A stretch of 56,445 nucleotides of DNA from JAGMXM01 sp964458325 (lineage in GTDB: Bacteria > Verrucomicrobiota > Verrucomicrobiia > Limisphaerales > UBA1319). The notes under the pieces were generated by a model. The model had not been told where the DNA came from. It was given only the letters and a program-made list of their open reading frames with translations, and ran no database searches. The stretch is taken from assembly GCA_964458325.1 (NCBI GenBank), contig CAYWIM010000017.1, positions 1 to 56,445 on the forward strand. Direction: 5' to 3'. The position numbers were made by a program, and so were the translations under genes. Numbering within the stretch: position 1 is the first letter of the stretch; every line of letters starts with the position of its first letter. Shown one piece after another: positions 50,901 to 56,445 of the stretch.

Positions 50901-53087
50901 CCAGCCGGCTGGGTGACAATGGACGAGGACCAAACGTTGACGGCCGTATTCATGCCAGCCGGCGACCCCATCGGCGATGCCATCGAGATGCCCGGCTTGG
51001 CCTGGAGCACCGGCGGACAGGGCCGCTGGACGCCCATCGAGATTATCGCATTCGAGGGCAACGATTCCATGGAAGCCGCCTCGGCGGATCACGGAACCGC
51101 CTGGCTCGAAACCAGGATCACAGGCCCCGCAGTCGTGGGCTTTTATTGGAAAGTCTCCTCCGAGCCCGGCTGCGATTTCCTTAGCTTTTTTGTCGATGGA
51201 GATCGAAAGGCGTCGATCAGCGGCGAACTCCAGTGGCGGCAGCGCAGCTATGCCTTGGCCCCAGGATCCCACGTCCTGCGCTGGGAATATGCCAAGGATG
51301 GCAGCGGCGCCAAAGGCTCAGACCGGGGCTGGATCGATCGCCTCGAAGTGTGCGCCGTGCAGGAGTCCATTTCGCCGACAAACGCGCATACGGGATACGA
51401 GGGCGGGATTGGCGCGGTCGAGGCTGTCGGGGCCGACCCTTGCTGGCTCGTCACAAGCGATGTCCCCTGGATCCATGTCCATTCCGTCACTCCGAGCCAG
51501 ACAGGTCGAGCCGTCGCGTACCAGGTCGAGCCCGGCAATCCAAGAACCGGAACGCTGACCATTGGAGGGGTCGTATTCACGGTCAATCAGGGTGACATTG
51601 TGGATCCGACATTCGCTTCGCCTCGAGGCTATCGGGTGCAAGATGGCGGGCTGGGACAATGGGACTACGGATCCGGAATGGTCCGGCAATCCGATGGGTT
51701 CATCGTTGTGGCGGGCGAACTGTACGACGATCGGACCGATCGGGACGATGCCCTGCTGGTTCGGTACCAGCCCGATGGCACTCTGGATGAGTCGTTCGCC
51801 CAGGGAGGGATCGTCCGCTGTCATGGCGGAGCAGGGGCATGGGACTGGCTCAACAGCGTGGCGCTCGATCCGGATGGCCGAATCCTGGCCGCTGGCGCCG
51901 CCCACAACGGCGCCAATTACGATGTGCTGTTGCTATGCTACACCCCGAGAGGCGAGCTGGATCCGGCTTTCGGTTCGATGGGAGCTGTCACGTGGAACGG
52001 CCCGGCCAATCGAGATGACAAGGCTTGGATGGTGTCGGTGCGCCCCGATGGCCGAATCCTGGTGGCCGGAGAAACACACAGGGGATCGAGCCTCGACCTC
52101 CTGGTGCTGCAGTTCACCCGAGACGGATTGCTCGATTCGAGCTTCGGAAGCGATGGAGCAGTGTTTTACAATGGCCCGAGCAACGGGAACGATTGGGCGG
52201 ATGCGCTGCGCGTGGATGATGCCGATCGGTTGCTGGTCGCCGGCGGCAGCTCGAACGGAACCAACGACGATGGGCTGGTTCTCCGGTTGCTGCCGGGCGG
52301 CGGATTGGATCCAAGCTTCGGTCTCGGGGGAGTCGTGCGCTTCGATGGCGGGACTGAGGCTAACGAGAAGCTCTGGGATGTCGGGATCCAAACCGATGGA
52401 AAGATCGTGGTCGCCGGACGCGGCTCTGCAACCGGCGCCAGCGATGACCTGCTGTTGATTCGGCTCGATCCCGAGGGGCAACCGGATCCGGCATTTGGAC
52501 GGGGCGGCGTCGTTTACTTTGGCAATCCAGGCGCAGGCAACGATCTCGCCGAGGATGTCCTGGTCCAGCCTGATGGCAAGATCCTCGTTGCCGGCCAATC
52601 GCATAACGGAGCCAACACTGATGCCCTCCTGCTGCGATACCTGCCCGATGGCACGCTCGATCCGGATTTCGGCAATCAGGGTGTCTACACCTTCGACGCC
52701 AATGTCAACGGAAACGACTGGTTCAAAGAATGCGCACTCCTCGAAGACGGCCGGATTCTGGCCTTGGGTGGGACCGTCGCCGGCCCCGATCTCGATGACA
52801 TCCTGCTCGTTCAACTGGGGACGGCCTCGCCGGCCGAACCGATGCGGATCCTTTCGTTCGCGCCGATGCTGAGCACCGGCGCAATCCGCATCGAAGCCGA
52901 TCCTGGCTCCTTCCGCGGCGCTCTCGAACAGGGCGTCCTGGCCGTCCAACTCGAATTCTCAAGCGATCTTGCCACCTGGACGCCTTCCGCCGTCCAGCCG
53001 TTCTGGGAATCGAACCGGATCGTGGTCCTCGAAACCCTCCCGCCTCAGCCCTGGATGTTCTATCGGCTCAAGATCGTGTCCAAGTAA
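44952..53087 (+). CDS. Giant secreted mosaic repeat protein
   Basis: 2711 residues from the ATG at 44952 (the TTG at 44943 is less likely). Signal peptide, then two YD/RHS units (about 27-67), five InlB-type B-repeats with paired cysteines (about 70-473; each with G-x-G, C-x-x-C and FxGWSG motifs), a WxGSGxNDxFxVGD-type propeller (about 580-850), a right-handed parallel beta-helix (about 863-1383), another InlB repeat (1417-1497), a first delta-60 block (1510-1917; DTTFGQNGR-like), another InlB unit (1923-2003), a KVSSEPGCD-type sandwich (2017-2137), a BACON-like domain (2137-2216), a second delta-60 block (2217-2627), and a C-terminal FYRLKI ending. Function unknown; a large adhesin or extracellular matrix protein is likely. 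It begins 63 bp after the RHS gene. Confidence 0.8.
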   Translation: MNEIARVVARCLMAATLLAVCAGSASSHEAVTYAYDANGRLIREDYGGHDWVDYSYDANANLTQVVASQYALTIVKEGSGSGRVYSVDGQIDCGPTCTGYYSAGVDVVLRAEPATNSVFAGWSGSGCEGANECVVRIQPGTNVTVRAVFKRLYTLKINLSGNGTGTVTNSGGSLVCASSCQAQFVDGTEVTLTAAPDPGYMFIKYYGWINTREPIASLVIDGNREVTAVFGTPHTIRVMKTGTGTGTVRGNWHNCGDTCERVVGYGETIWFKAEPAAGSVFRGWSGGPCTGTGQCDLEVSGDVTITAVFDAQHILRVAKDGAGEGTVSSADGLIQCGTDCQETYFQGTEVRLTATPVPGSVFRGWVGGDCSGTNDCVTRVMSAQTITAVFDWEFYPLRVRVEGNGAGRVVSADGRIDCSAACEVLYVPGAPIALAAHPQEGSVFRGWFGGGCAGDGSCGLTINAPTEVIAQFDLQGVDLFVDGSQGDNANPGDSWDQAKRTIQGALLAADGLHANTIHVKEGTYRETVVLQQRVTLRGGYPAANQGRDLSGCEPRIHPTIVDAASMDYALIIGYGTNNLNSLWGSGPNDLFTVGDAGRIFHFNGLWSAMASPTTRVLRGVWGASSNMVYAVGDSGTVLHYNGSAWSAMPSLTTENLYDVWGTGPTNVFAVGNNDMVLHYDGMAWSVWDITTGYGGDLRGVWGSGDSDIYVVGENLARYRYNGSSWGGMNISWWEPQSFTDVSGTGPEDVYAVGRFMNQAFIAQRGADGKFVPMANPATGGWIRSVWCGVPGQPMVTTENGFLHHYDGTAWRSTQMGTNRLTCIWGLGPGQVYALQSGRISPWIWNGETWRRQFGGENIAIEGITLTGAKKAPLYSYHPVKGFRFARNIVTGNKEGALIFGDTASDVQFEANVFYGNEWSSGVVFSAPAASVSIQNNLLYEPGEDGANEGGFFWNSPARNVRVEGNSIHGGNFGGDVGIFFNSGVEEFVVEGNSIYDLQYAGPAGISFSGSTARGEVNRNQVHSIGWGWGGILADGALDDVRIVGNRLHHIPYWGSGIVFDRAVNSVTIAGNELWEIGGGGGGIVFWDPVAYASVMRNRLDAIMGEEVGIVFDDLCQDTSVCDNELSNFTDDPADNTPLAWAGIHFWGAATRVEVARNRLSNFSSRTDEATLAGSDSGLGIITWHNATDMTIASNQLWRLEGFRGDGIGCIDYRDRGRALTNVVIRDNRLANVVSSPFRSGIFNELPGATWQAVNNIVAGSSAGIHALAGSTDALVSNNTLDGNEIGLGDAGAASLFQNNIAANSSQAGFRIESSASGTAILHNDLFGNAVDFLGPYTPGSDNANLFLDPRFVAAGAGDFHLQSGSPCVDAGRSTLAPELDCEGQGRYDDPAAVDRGSGLVPYYDMGAHEFQEATGPARYRLTVTKSGDGVGVVWDASSAIHCGTQCSILVTGQTVVTLEAAADPGSIFTGWSGDGCSGGGPCSLAIDRDMSVTATFVSKTSSAWGSPGLDPAFHFSMGYLVHDGQTVANEAAHDVAVQSDGSIVVAGEIQANTNSLDAVLYRFNREGAIDTTFGQNGRAIYAGPRLGKDVFHAAAIQTNGQIVAVGTTHNGTNQDLLVVRFEPNGAIDTAFGTGGIATFNGAGNQADAAYDLALRPDGRIVVVGVGNILGSTGRDDLVVLRYTSAGVLDTTFGQGGIVSYQGGNYYYDSGQAVALDPQGWILVAGYSGSYSDLDLVVLRFSPQGALDTSFASQGVFRHGEDYKEDRGSGIAIQPNGRIVAAGMGYNPSTYDNDIRIIRLTTSGALDATFGTNGTVLVDGGTRGNDEAADVRVLSDGRIRVAGWADAGADENAVVFGLTSDGRPDASVGWNGMFAWDGPARRNDRANALALSSEGQVLVAGTTTVAPDRTEMLLIKMASDYPQTRLLTLNIQGASPEAVTTYPPGADCGDGCRRYPAGTTVLLVANAGSSARFIGWSGSIDGANPAGWVTMDEDQTLTAVFMPAGDPIGDAIEMPGLAWSTGGQGRWTPIEIIAFEGNDSMEAASADHGTAWLETRITGPAVVGFYWKVSSEPGCDFLSFFVDGDRKASISGELQWRQRSYALAPGSHVLRWEYAKDGSGAKGSDRGWIDRLEVCAVQESISPTNAHTGYEGGIGAVEAVGADPCWLVTSDVPWIHVHSVTPSQTGRAVAYQVEPGNPRTGTLTIGGVVFTVNQGDIVDPTFASPRGYRVQDGGLGQWDYGSGMVRQSDGFIVVAGELYDDRTDRDDALLVRYQPDGTLDESFAQGGIVRCHGGAGAWDWLNSVALDPDGRILAAGAAHNGANYDVLLLCYTPRGELDPAFGSMGAVTWNGPANRDDKAWMVSVRPDGRILVAGETHRGSSLDLLVLQFTRDGLLDSSFGSDGAVFYNGPSNGNDWADALRVDDADRLLVAGGSSNGTNDDGLVLRLLPGGGLDPSFGLGGVVRFDGGTEANEKLWDVGIQTDGKIVVAGRGSATGASDDLLLIRLDPEGQPDPAFGRGGVVYFGNPGAGNDLAEDVLVQPDGKILVAGQSHNGANTDALLLRYLPDGTLDPDFGNQGVYTFDANVNGNDWFKECALLEDGRILALGGTVAGPDLDDILLVQLGTASPAEPMRILSFAPMLSTGAIRIEADPGSFRGALEQGVLAVQLEFSSDLATWTPSAVQPFWESNRIVVLETLPPQPWMFYRLKIVSK

Positions 53088-53320
53088 GTTCCACTCTCCC
53101 AATCGTCCTCCATGACCGGGCCGGTGACCGGGCCGAGGATTTTCAACGTGGCGTCCGCCCACCCGATCTTGGTCCGATTCTTGCGCGGCACAGACGTGGC
53201 GGGAACAAGGCGGGCAAACGGCTGATTGTTCTTGGAGATCACCAGTTCGTGCCCCTTCTCGACTTCCGCGAGGTAGCCACCGACGTTCCTCTGAAATTCC
53301 TCAACGGTCGTTGTGCTCAT
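53060..53320 (-). CDS. Phd/YefM-type antitoxin, 3' end altered
   Basis: 86 residues from the ATG at 53320. Seen: MSTTTVEEFQRNVGGYLAEVEKGHELVISKNNQPFARLVPA, given here only in outline, the Phd/YefM fold, and the ending GPVMEDDWE. In the related gene at 53817 the equivalent ending is EEDWEMLK followed by a stop. Here the last 11 residues (SGTYLDTILSR) are read from sequence antisense to the 3' end of the giant gene, with a 28-bp convergent overlap. So the native antitoxin end and its toxin are gone. Confidence 0.72.
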   Translation of the reverse strand: MSTTTVEEFQRNVGGYLAEVEKGHELVISKNNQPFARLVPATSVPRKNRTKIGWADATLKILGPVTGPVMEDDWESGTYLDTILSR

Positions 53321-53327
53321 GGCGTTA

Positions 53328-53417
53328 CTATGCCTCCGCTCGGTGACCCGCGTCAAATCCAACGCTGCCGGCCTGCCATTCGAGCATGGCCTCCTCGACG
53401 TATCCGGTTTCGGTCAT
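53328..53417 (-). CDS. 29-residue conserved small ORF, copy A
   Basis: 29 codons starting MTETG, with EAMLEW in the middle and stop TAG (53328-53330). Its ATG overlaps the TGA of vapC by 1 nt (TGATG), so it can be translated by coupling. A second, diverged copy (54451-54540) is identical at 20 of 29 residues with the same length and stop. The phd gene starts 7 nt further on. No known family recognised; too short for most annotation. Confidence 0.62.
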   Translation of the reverse strand: MTETGYVEEAMLEWQAGSVGFDAGHRAEA

Positions 53418-53809
53418 CAGTGCAGGGTGGCGACGTGCGGATAGCCCAGAATCTTCGCGTCCGTGGTCACCAACGTCAGACGTTCGACCCGGGCGGTGGC
53501 GATGAGAATGCGGTCCACGGGATCACGATGAATCGGTTCGCTGAGGCTGTAAGCCTCTTCCACGATTTCCGCCGTTACGGGCAAACAGGACCAGCCGTTC
53601 CGACGCAGCGCCTCCTGCCACCATACCCGCCAGTGCTGCTTGAGCTTCAGTTTTCCCCGCGCCACCGCGCAGGCCAGTTCCCCCACGGACACGGCGGAAA
53701 CGAACACTTCGGCATCCGCAGCCTGGATGGAATCGGTCGCGTCGCGGGAAAGGTCGCCCGTCCCTTCCACGAAGAAAATGATCGCGCAAGTGTCGAGGAG
53801 GAGGCGCAT
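53417..53809 (-). CDS. vapC: VapC-type PIN-domain ribonuclease toxin
   Basis: 130 residues from the ATG at 53809; a GTG 2 codons earlier is possible. PIN fold: acidic residues Asp6 (LLLDTCAII), Glu44 (SVGELAC), Asp99 (DPVDRILIATA) and Asp117 (LVTTDAKIL) fit the metal-binding set. Cuts tRNA or rRNA in known VapC proteins. It starts 7 nt after the antitoxin gene stop and ends in the overlap with the 29-residue ORF. Sequence ends YPHVATLH, a block repeated at the fragment 54537-54566. Confidence 0.88.
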   Translation of the reverse strand: MRLLLDTCAIIFFVEGTGDLSRDATDSIQAADAEVFVSAVSVGELACAVARGKLKLKQHWRVWWQEALRRNGWSCLPVTAEIVEEAYSLSEPIHRDPVDRILIATARVERLTLVTTDAKILGYPHVATLH

Positions 53810-53816
53810 CTCCACC

Positions 53817-54062
53817 TCACTTCAGCATCTCCCAGTCCTCTTCGGGTATGAGCGGCTCGGTCAGGTCGCCGAGAACCTTCACCGTCCCCTTCATCGAGCC
53901 GAGCTTGCTGCGATTGACGTGCTTGCCCTGGCCTTCGACGCTTTCAAAACGGGCCACGGGCACGTTGCGCCGGCAGACAATGACCTTCGCGCCCTTTTCC
54001 ACCATCGCCAGGTAATCGCCCAGCTTGTTCTTGAAGTCCGCAACATTGACATGCGTGCTCAT
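53817..54062 (-). CDS. Phd/YefM-type antitoxin, partner of vapC
   Basis: 81 residues from the ATG at 54062. Seen: STHVNVADFKNKLGDYLAMVE, GAKVIVCRRNVPVARFESV and a C-terminal EEDWEMLK. A DNA-binding antitoxin that neutralises the VapC following it (7 nt gap), and represses the module in known cases. Related to the altered antitoxin at 53060 and likely a duplicate. Confidence 0.85.
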   Translation of the reverse strand: MSTHVNVADFKNKLGDYLAMVEKGAKVIVCRRNVPVARFESVEGQGKHVNRSKLGSMKGTVKVLGDLTEPLIPEEDWEMLK

Positions 54063-54083
54063 GGCTAACAACTTGGCTATCTT

Positions 54084-54146
54084 TCAGGCCATGTCAAGCG
54101 CGCGGCCCAGCCGCCAGTTCAGGCACTCGTCAATGAGGATGCGCAT
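54084..54146 (-). pseudogene. DUF5615 PIN-like toxin, only 20 codons left
   Basis: The frame MRILIDECLNWRLGRAL, then DMA and a stop: the N-terminus of a DUF5615 (PIN-like) toxin, cut short. It overlaps the 3' end of the DUF433 gene by 17 nt, as intact DUF433-DUF5615 pairs do. The rest of the toxin is missing and the next antitoxin gene starts 22 nt away. Confidence 0.6.
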
Positions 54147-54369
54147 CGCCGACGGCCTCCAGCATCTTGAGCTTGCCCGCCTCAATGACCGCAAAGACTT
54201 GCTCGCGCTTCACGGAGGGGAATCCGTCCAGAAAATCCTCGATCGACTCGCCGCCCTCCAGGTAATCGATCAGGTTTTGCAGTGGAACCCGCGTGCCGAC
54301 GAAGACGGGCGTGCCGCCCATGATGGCCAGGTCGGAATGTACAATCCCTTTCAAGTCTTCCATGGTCAT
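54130..54369 (-). CDS. DUF433 antitoxin-like protein
   Basis: 79 residues from the ATG at 54369 (the ATG at 54363 is also possible). Seen: HSDLAIMGGTPVFVGTRVPLQNLIDYL and ESIEDFLDGFPSVKREQV, the DUF433 core (helix-turn-helix, VapB45-like). Normally pairs with a DUF5615 toxin; here that toxin is reduced to 20 codons, so the antitoxin is orphaned. Confidence 0.85.
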   Translation of the reverse strand: MTMEDLKGIVHSDLAIMGGTPVFVGTRVPLQNLIDYLEGGESIEDFLDGFPSVKREQVFAVIEAGKLKMLEAVGDAHPH

Positions 54370-54450
54370 GACGCATTCCTTGCCGGCTTGCACGAGGCAG
54401 CCGCTGAAGCTGCTCCGAAAGTCCTGCCGGTTTTCGTTGTCACGGCGCTA

Positions 54451-54540
54451 CTATGCCTCCGTCGGGTGAGCCAGGTCAAACTGAACTCCGCCAGCCACCC
54501 ATTCGAGCATGGCTTTCTCGACGCATCCGGTTTCGGTCAT
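54451..54540 (-). CDS. 29-residue conserved small ORF, copy B
   Basis: 29 codons starting MTETG with EAMLEW-like AMLEW; TAG stop at 54451-54453. Same length as copy A and 20 of 29 identical. Its ATG overlaps the TGA of the VapC tail (ATGA). The frame is separated from the DUF433 gene by 81 bp. Confidence 0.6.
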   Translation of the reverse strand: MTETGCVEKAMLEWVAGGVQFDLAHPTEA

Positions 54541-54566
54541 TGGCGAAGGGTGGCGACGTGAGGATG
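54537..54566 (-). pseudogene. VapC C-terminal tail fragment
   Basis: Nine codons reading HPHVATLRQ then TGA, aligned with YPHVATLH at the end of the intact vapC. Upstream of this point (54567 on) the sequence no longer resembles vapC but is the leader of the ceramidase gene. So a second VapC has been deleted down to its end. Confidence 0.6.
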
Positions 54567-54621
54567 ACCGCCCATATTCCGCAGGGATTGATCTGGGCGC
54601 GAAACCTGCTATCCGTTGCGC

Positions 54622-56130
54622 ATGCAGACGATCACGATCCGAGGTCTCCGACAGCGCTGGCCGAACTGGGCGCTCATGATCTTGCTGGCTGCCATGGCAG
54701 CGATCCAATGCGGCGGGGCTGAGCTGCACATCGGCGCCGCCTGCACCGACATCACGCCCGAAAGACCGGTCGCTCTCGATGGCCAGTTCAACACGCGCAT
54801 CTCCACCAACGTCGACAATCCGCTCCTGGCCACCGCCGTAGCGATCGAGGCTCGAGAGGGCGGCCAGCCGCTCGACGAGGCGATCTTTCTTTCCGCCGAT
54901 ATCGTGGCGTTTCGAGGGGCGCTGCCGCCGCTGGTCCGCCGGCAACTGAGCGCGAAGCTGCCTGCATTCGATCCGCGGAAACTGATCCTGACCGCTACCC
55001 ATACCCACACCGGGCCCGTCACCGAGGAAGGGAAATACGAGATTCCGACGGAAGGCGTGACGCAGCCGGCCGAGTATGTCGAGAGTCTGGCAGGCAAGCT
55101 CGCCGAGGTTGCGGCGCGGGCGTGGGATCAGCGGCAGCCGGGCGGGGTGAGCTGGGGGCTGGGGCATGCCGTGGTCGGGCACAACCGGCGCGCTGTCTAT
55201 GCCGATGGCACCGCCAAAATGTACGGCTCGACCCGCCAGCCCGATTTCCGCGGCATCGAAGGAGGCGAAGACCATGGGCTGGAGCTGCTCTTCTTCTGGA
55301 ACCGGCAGCGGAAGCTGATCGCGTCGGGCATCAATGTCCCCTGCCCATCCCAAGTCGTCGAGCACCGATCGACCGTGAATGCCGATTTCTGGCATGACGT
55401 GCGCGAGCAGCTGCGCGCCGGCATTGCCCGCGATCTCTGCGTGCTCGGCTGGCCCGGAGCGGCCGGCGATCTCTCGCCGCATTGGCTTTATCGCAAAGCG
55501 GCTGAGGAGCGCATGCTCAGGCTCCGAGGGCTCACTCGCACGCAGGATGTCGGACGCCGCATCTCGAGCGAGGCGATCCAGATCGGCGAGCTGACTCGGG
55601 GCGACATCCGAACCGAAGCGCCTTTCGGCCATCATGTGGCGGATCTGGTCCTGCCCGTGCGGAAGGTCACGGAAGAAGAGGCCGCCGAGGCGCGCAAGGA
55701 AATCGAAGCCCTGAAAGCCAAGAACGACACCAGCCGGCGCATCGCCTGGTATCAGGCAACCGTCGATCGATTCCAGAAGCAGGAGACCGCGCTGACTCAC
55801 ACCGCCGAGGTGCACGTGTTGCGGATCGGCGACATCGCGATCGCCACCTGCCCATTCGAGCTGTTCCAAGATTACGGAATCCAGATCAAGAGCCGCAGCA
55901 AGGCCGACCAGACATTGGTGATCCAGCTGACCGGGGGCAGCGGCCGGTATCTGCCCACCCGGCGCGCAGTGGCGGGCGGCGGCTACAGCGCAGTCGTCGA
56001 GAGCGGGATTGTGGGCCCCGAAGGCGGTCAGGTCCTGGTGGATCGGATCGTCGAGCTGATCGATCGGTTATGGGACTCGCCAGGGCCTCATCAGTCCACA
56101 ACGCCCGGTCAGGGGACCGGGCCTACATGA
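54622..56130 (+). CDS. Neutral/alkaline ceramidase N-terminal domain protein
   Basis: 502 residues from the ATG at 54622 (TTG at 54616 possible). Hydrophobic N-terminus (WALMILLAAMAAIQCGG), then the neutral ceramidase-type domain: IGAACTDITPERPVALDGQF, zinc-type TATHTHTGP with His127 and His129, and a later LGWPGAAGDLSP block. Typical neutral ceramidases have a further C-terminal Ig-like domain, missing here; Verrucomicrobiota have many such single-domain proteins with unknown substrates. The last about 10 residues (TTPGQGTGPT) are encoded by the hairpin repeat array, so the native end may be earlier. Confidence 0.85.
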   Translation: MQTITIRGLRQRWPNWALMILLAAMAAIQCGGAELHIGAACTDITPERPVALDGQFNTRISTNVDNPLLATAVAIEAREGGQPLDEAIFLSADIVAFRGALPPLVRRQLSAKLPAFDPRKLILTATHTHTGPVTEEGKYEIPTEGVTQPAEYVESLAGKLAEVAARAWDQRQPGGVSWGLGHAVVGHNRRAVYADGTAKMYGSTRQPDFRGIEGGEDHGLELLFFWNRQRKLIASGINVPCPSQVVEHRSTVNADFWHDVREQLRAGIARDLCVLGWPGAAGDLSPHWLYRKAAEERMLRLRGLTRTQDVGRRISSEAIQIGELTRGDIRTEAPFGHHVADLVLPVRKVTEEEAAEARKEIEALKAKNDTSRRIAWYQATVDRFQKQETALTHTAEVHVLRIGDIAIATCPFELFQDYGIQIKSRSKADQTLVIQLTGGSGRYLPTRRAVAGGGYSAVVESGIVGPEGGQVLVDRIVELIDRLWDSPGPHQSTTPGQGTGPT

Positions 56131-56410
56131 GGGCAGGCGCGCGCGATGTAGGCCGCGTGCCCTCACGCGGCGCTTGGTAACCTGGCTCCAAACGCCCAGT
56201 CGAGCCTGCCTGCGCCACCGCGTCAGGCAGGCCTCACGCGGCGCTTGGTAACTTGGCTCCAAACGCCCGGTCAGGGGACCGGGCCTACATGAGGGCGGGC
56301 GCGCGCGATGTAGGCCGCGTGCCCTCACGCGGCGCTTGGTAACCTGGCTCCAAACGCCCGGTCGGGTGACCCGGACTGCATGAGGGCGGGCGCGCGCGAT
56401 GTAGACAACA
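56097..56410. repeat. Tandem hairpin repeat array, about 91-bp unit
   Basis: GCCCGGTC-AGGG-GACCGGGC hairpins (56103-56122, 56265-56284, and a diverged copy at about 56356-56374), each followed by a GC-rich spacer and, after the first two, the AGGCCGCGTGCCCTCACGC tail. Unit length is about 91 bp (56103 to 56194, and 56265 to 56356), with one 71-bp variant starting at 56194 that holds a GCCTGCCTG/CAGGCAGGC palindrome. Related to the repeat at 23767-23856. Confidence 0.8.
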
Positions 56411-56445
56411 TGGGGTGGTCAGGCGGGAAAAAATCCGCGAACCTG

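Noticed and set aside
53321..54560. Integron cassette array with attC-like sites
   Set aside because: The duplicated ~120-bp blocks between modules do not show the paired RYYYAAC/GTTRRRY inverse core pattern, and the repeat codes for a conserved peptide.
56097..56410. CRISPR array at the window end
   Set aside because: The repeated part is longer than the spacers, units are GC-rich palindromes with near-identical spacers, and no cas genes are near.

Overview
GC-rich bacterial chromosome segment, most likely from a Verrucomicrobiota (Limisphaerales-like) bacterium. The taxon is inferred from the gene mix: a Tat-exported sugar isomerase and a GHL6-type glycosidase-like protein, a sulfatase, PQQ-type propellers, an N-terminal ceramidase-family protein, a CII-like regulator coupled to a UroD-family gene, and very large secreted RHS / InlB-repeat / delta-60 proteins. 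No rRNA, tRNA or CRISPR array was found.

Layout. 0.1-4.5 kb (minus): valS and cimA. 4.9-11.6 kb (plus): GDP-mannose 3,5-epimerase and a GHMP kinase, an internally deleted GH43-like gene coupled to a Tat-exported GHL6-like protein, two small membrane proteins, and galK. 11.7-18.9 kb (minus): xseA, ymdB, an ABC ATPase, dnaA, a candidate oriC, a PII gene, and a UroD-family gene with its coupled regulator. 19.1-22.2 kb (plus): NfeD, flotillin, beta-carbonic anhydrase. 22.2-24.0 kb is a gene graveyard: interspersed palindromic repeats around a photolyase-related remnant and a truncated PQQ propeller. 24.0-31.9 kb (plus): a TPR protein, a crtQ/crtO-like pair (the sugar-and-acyl end of a staphyloxanthin-type pathway), a sulfatase, xylB, hpf, bioA, and a small basic protein. 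31.9-36.3 kb: a sugar isomerase, a nucleotidyltransferase pair bordered by GGGGTC motifs, and a secreted glycerophosphodiesterase converging on a GlpT-like transporter. 36.7-39.5 kb: a proline-rich secreted protein and a PQQ/metallo-beta-lactamase fusion cut by an in-frame TGA. 39.6-53.1 kb: two giant secreted proteins, one RHS and one mosaic. 53.1-54.6 kb (minus): a compact toxin-antitoxin island holding intact and broken modules and two diverged copies of a 29-codon ORF. 54.6-56.4 kb: a ceramidase-family gene running into a tandem repeat array of the same family seen at 23.8 kb.

Themes. The first half is mostly core chromosome with coupled reading frames (ATGA, GTGA and TGATG overlaps). The second half is accessory: secretion, cell surface, carbohydrate and sulfate scavenging, toxin-antitoxin genes. 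Several genes appear internally deleted but remain in frame (6.8, 22.9 and 37.5 kb). The most unusual item is the toxin-antitoxin island: a conserved 29-residue ORF sits at the 3' end of a VapC gene, and again after the last nine codons of a second, deleted VapC.
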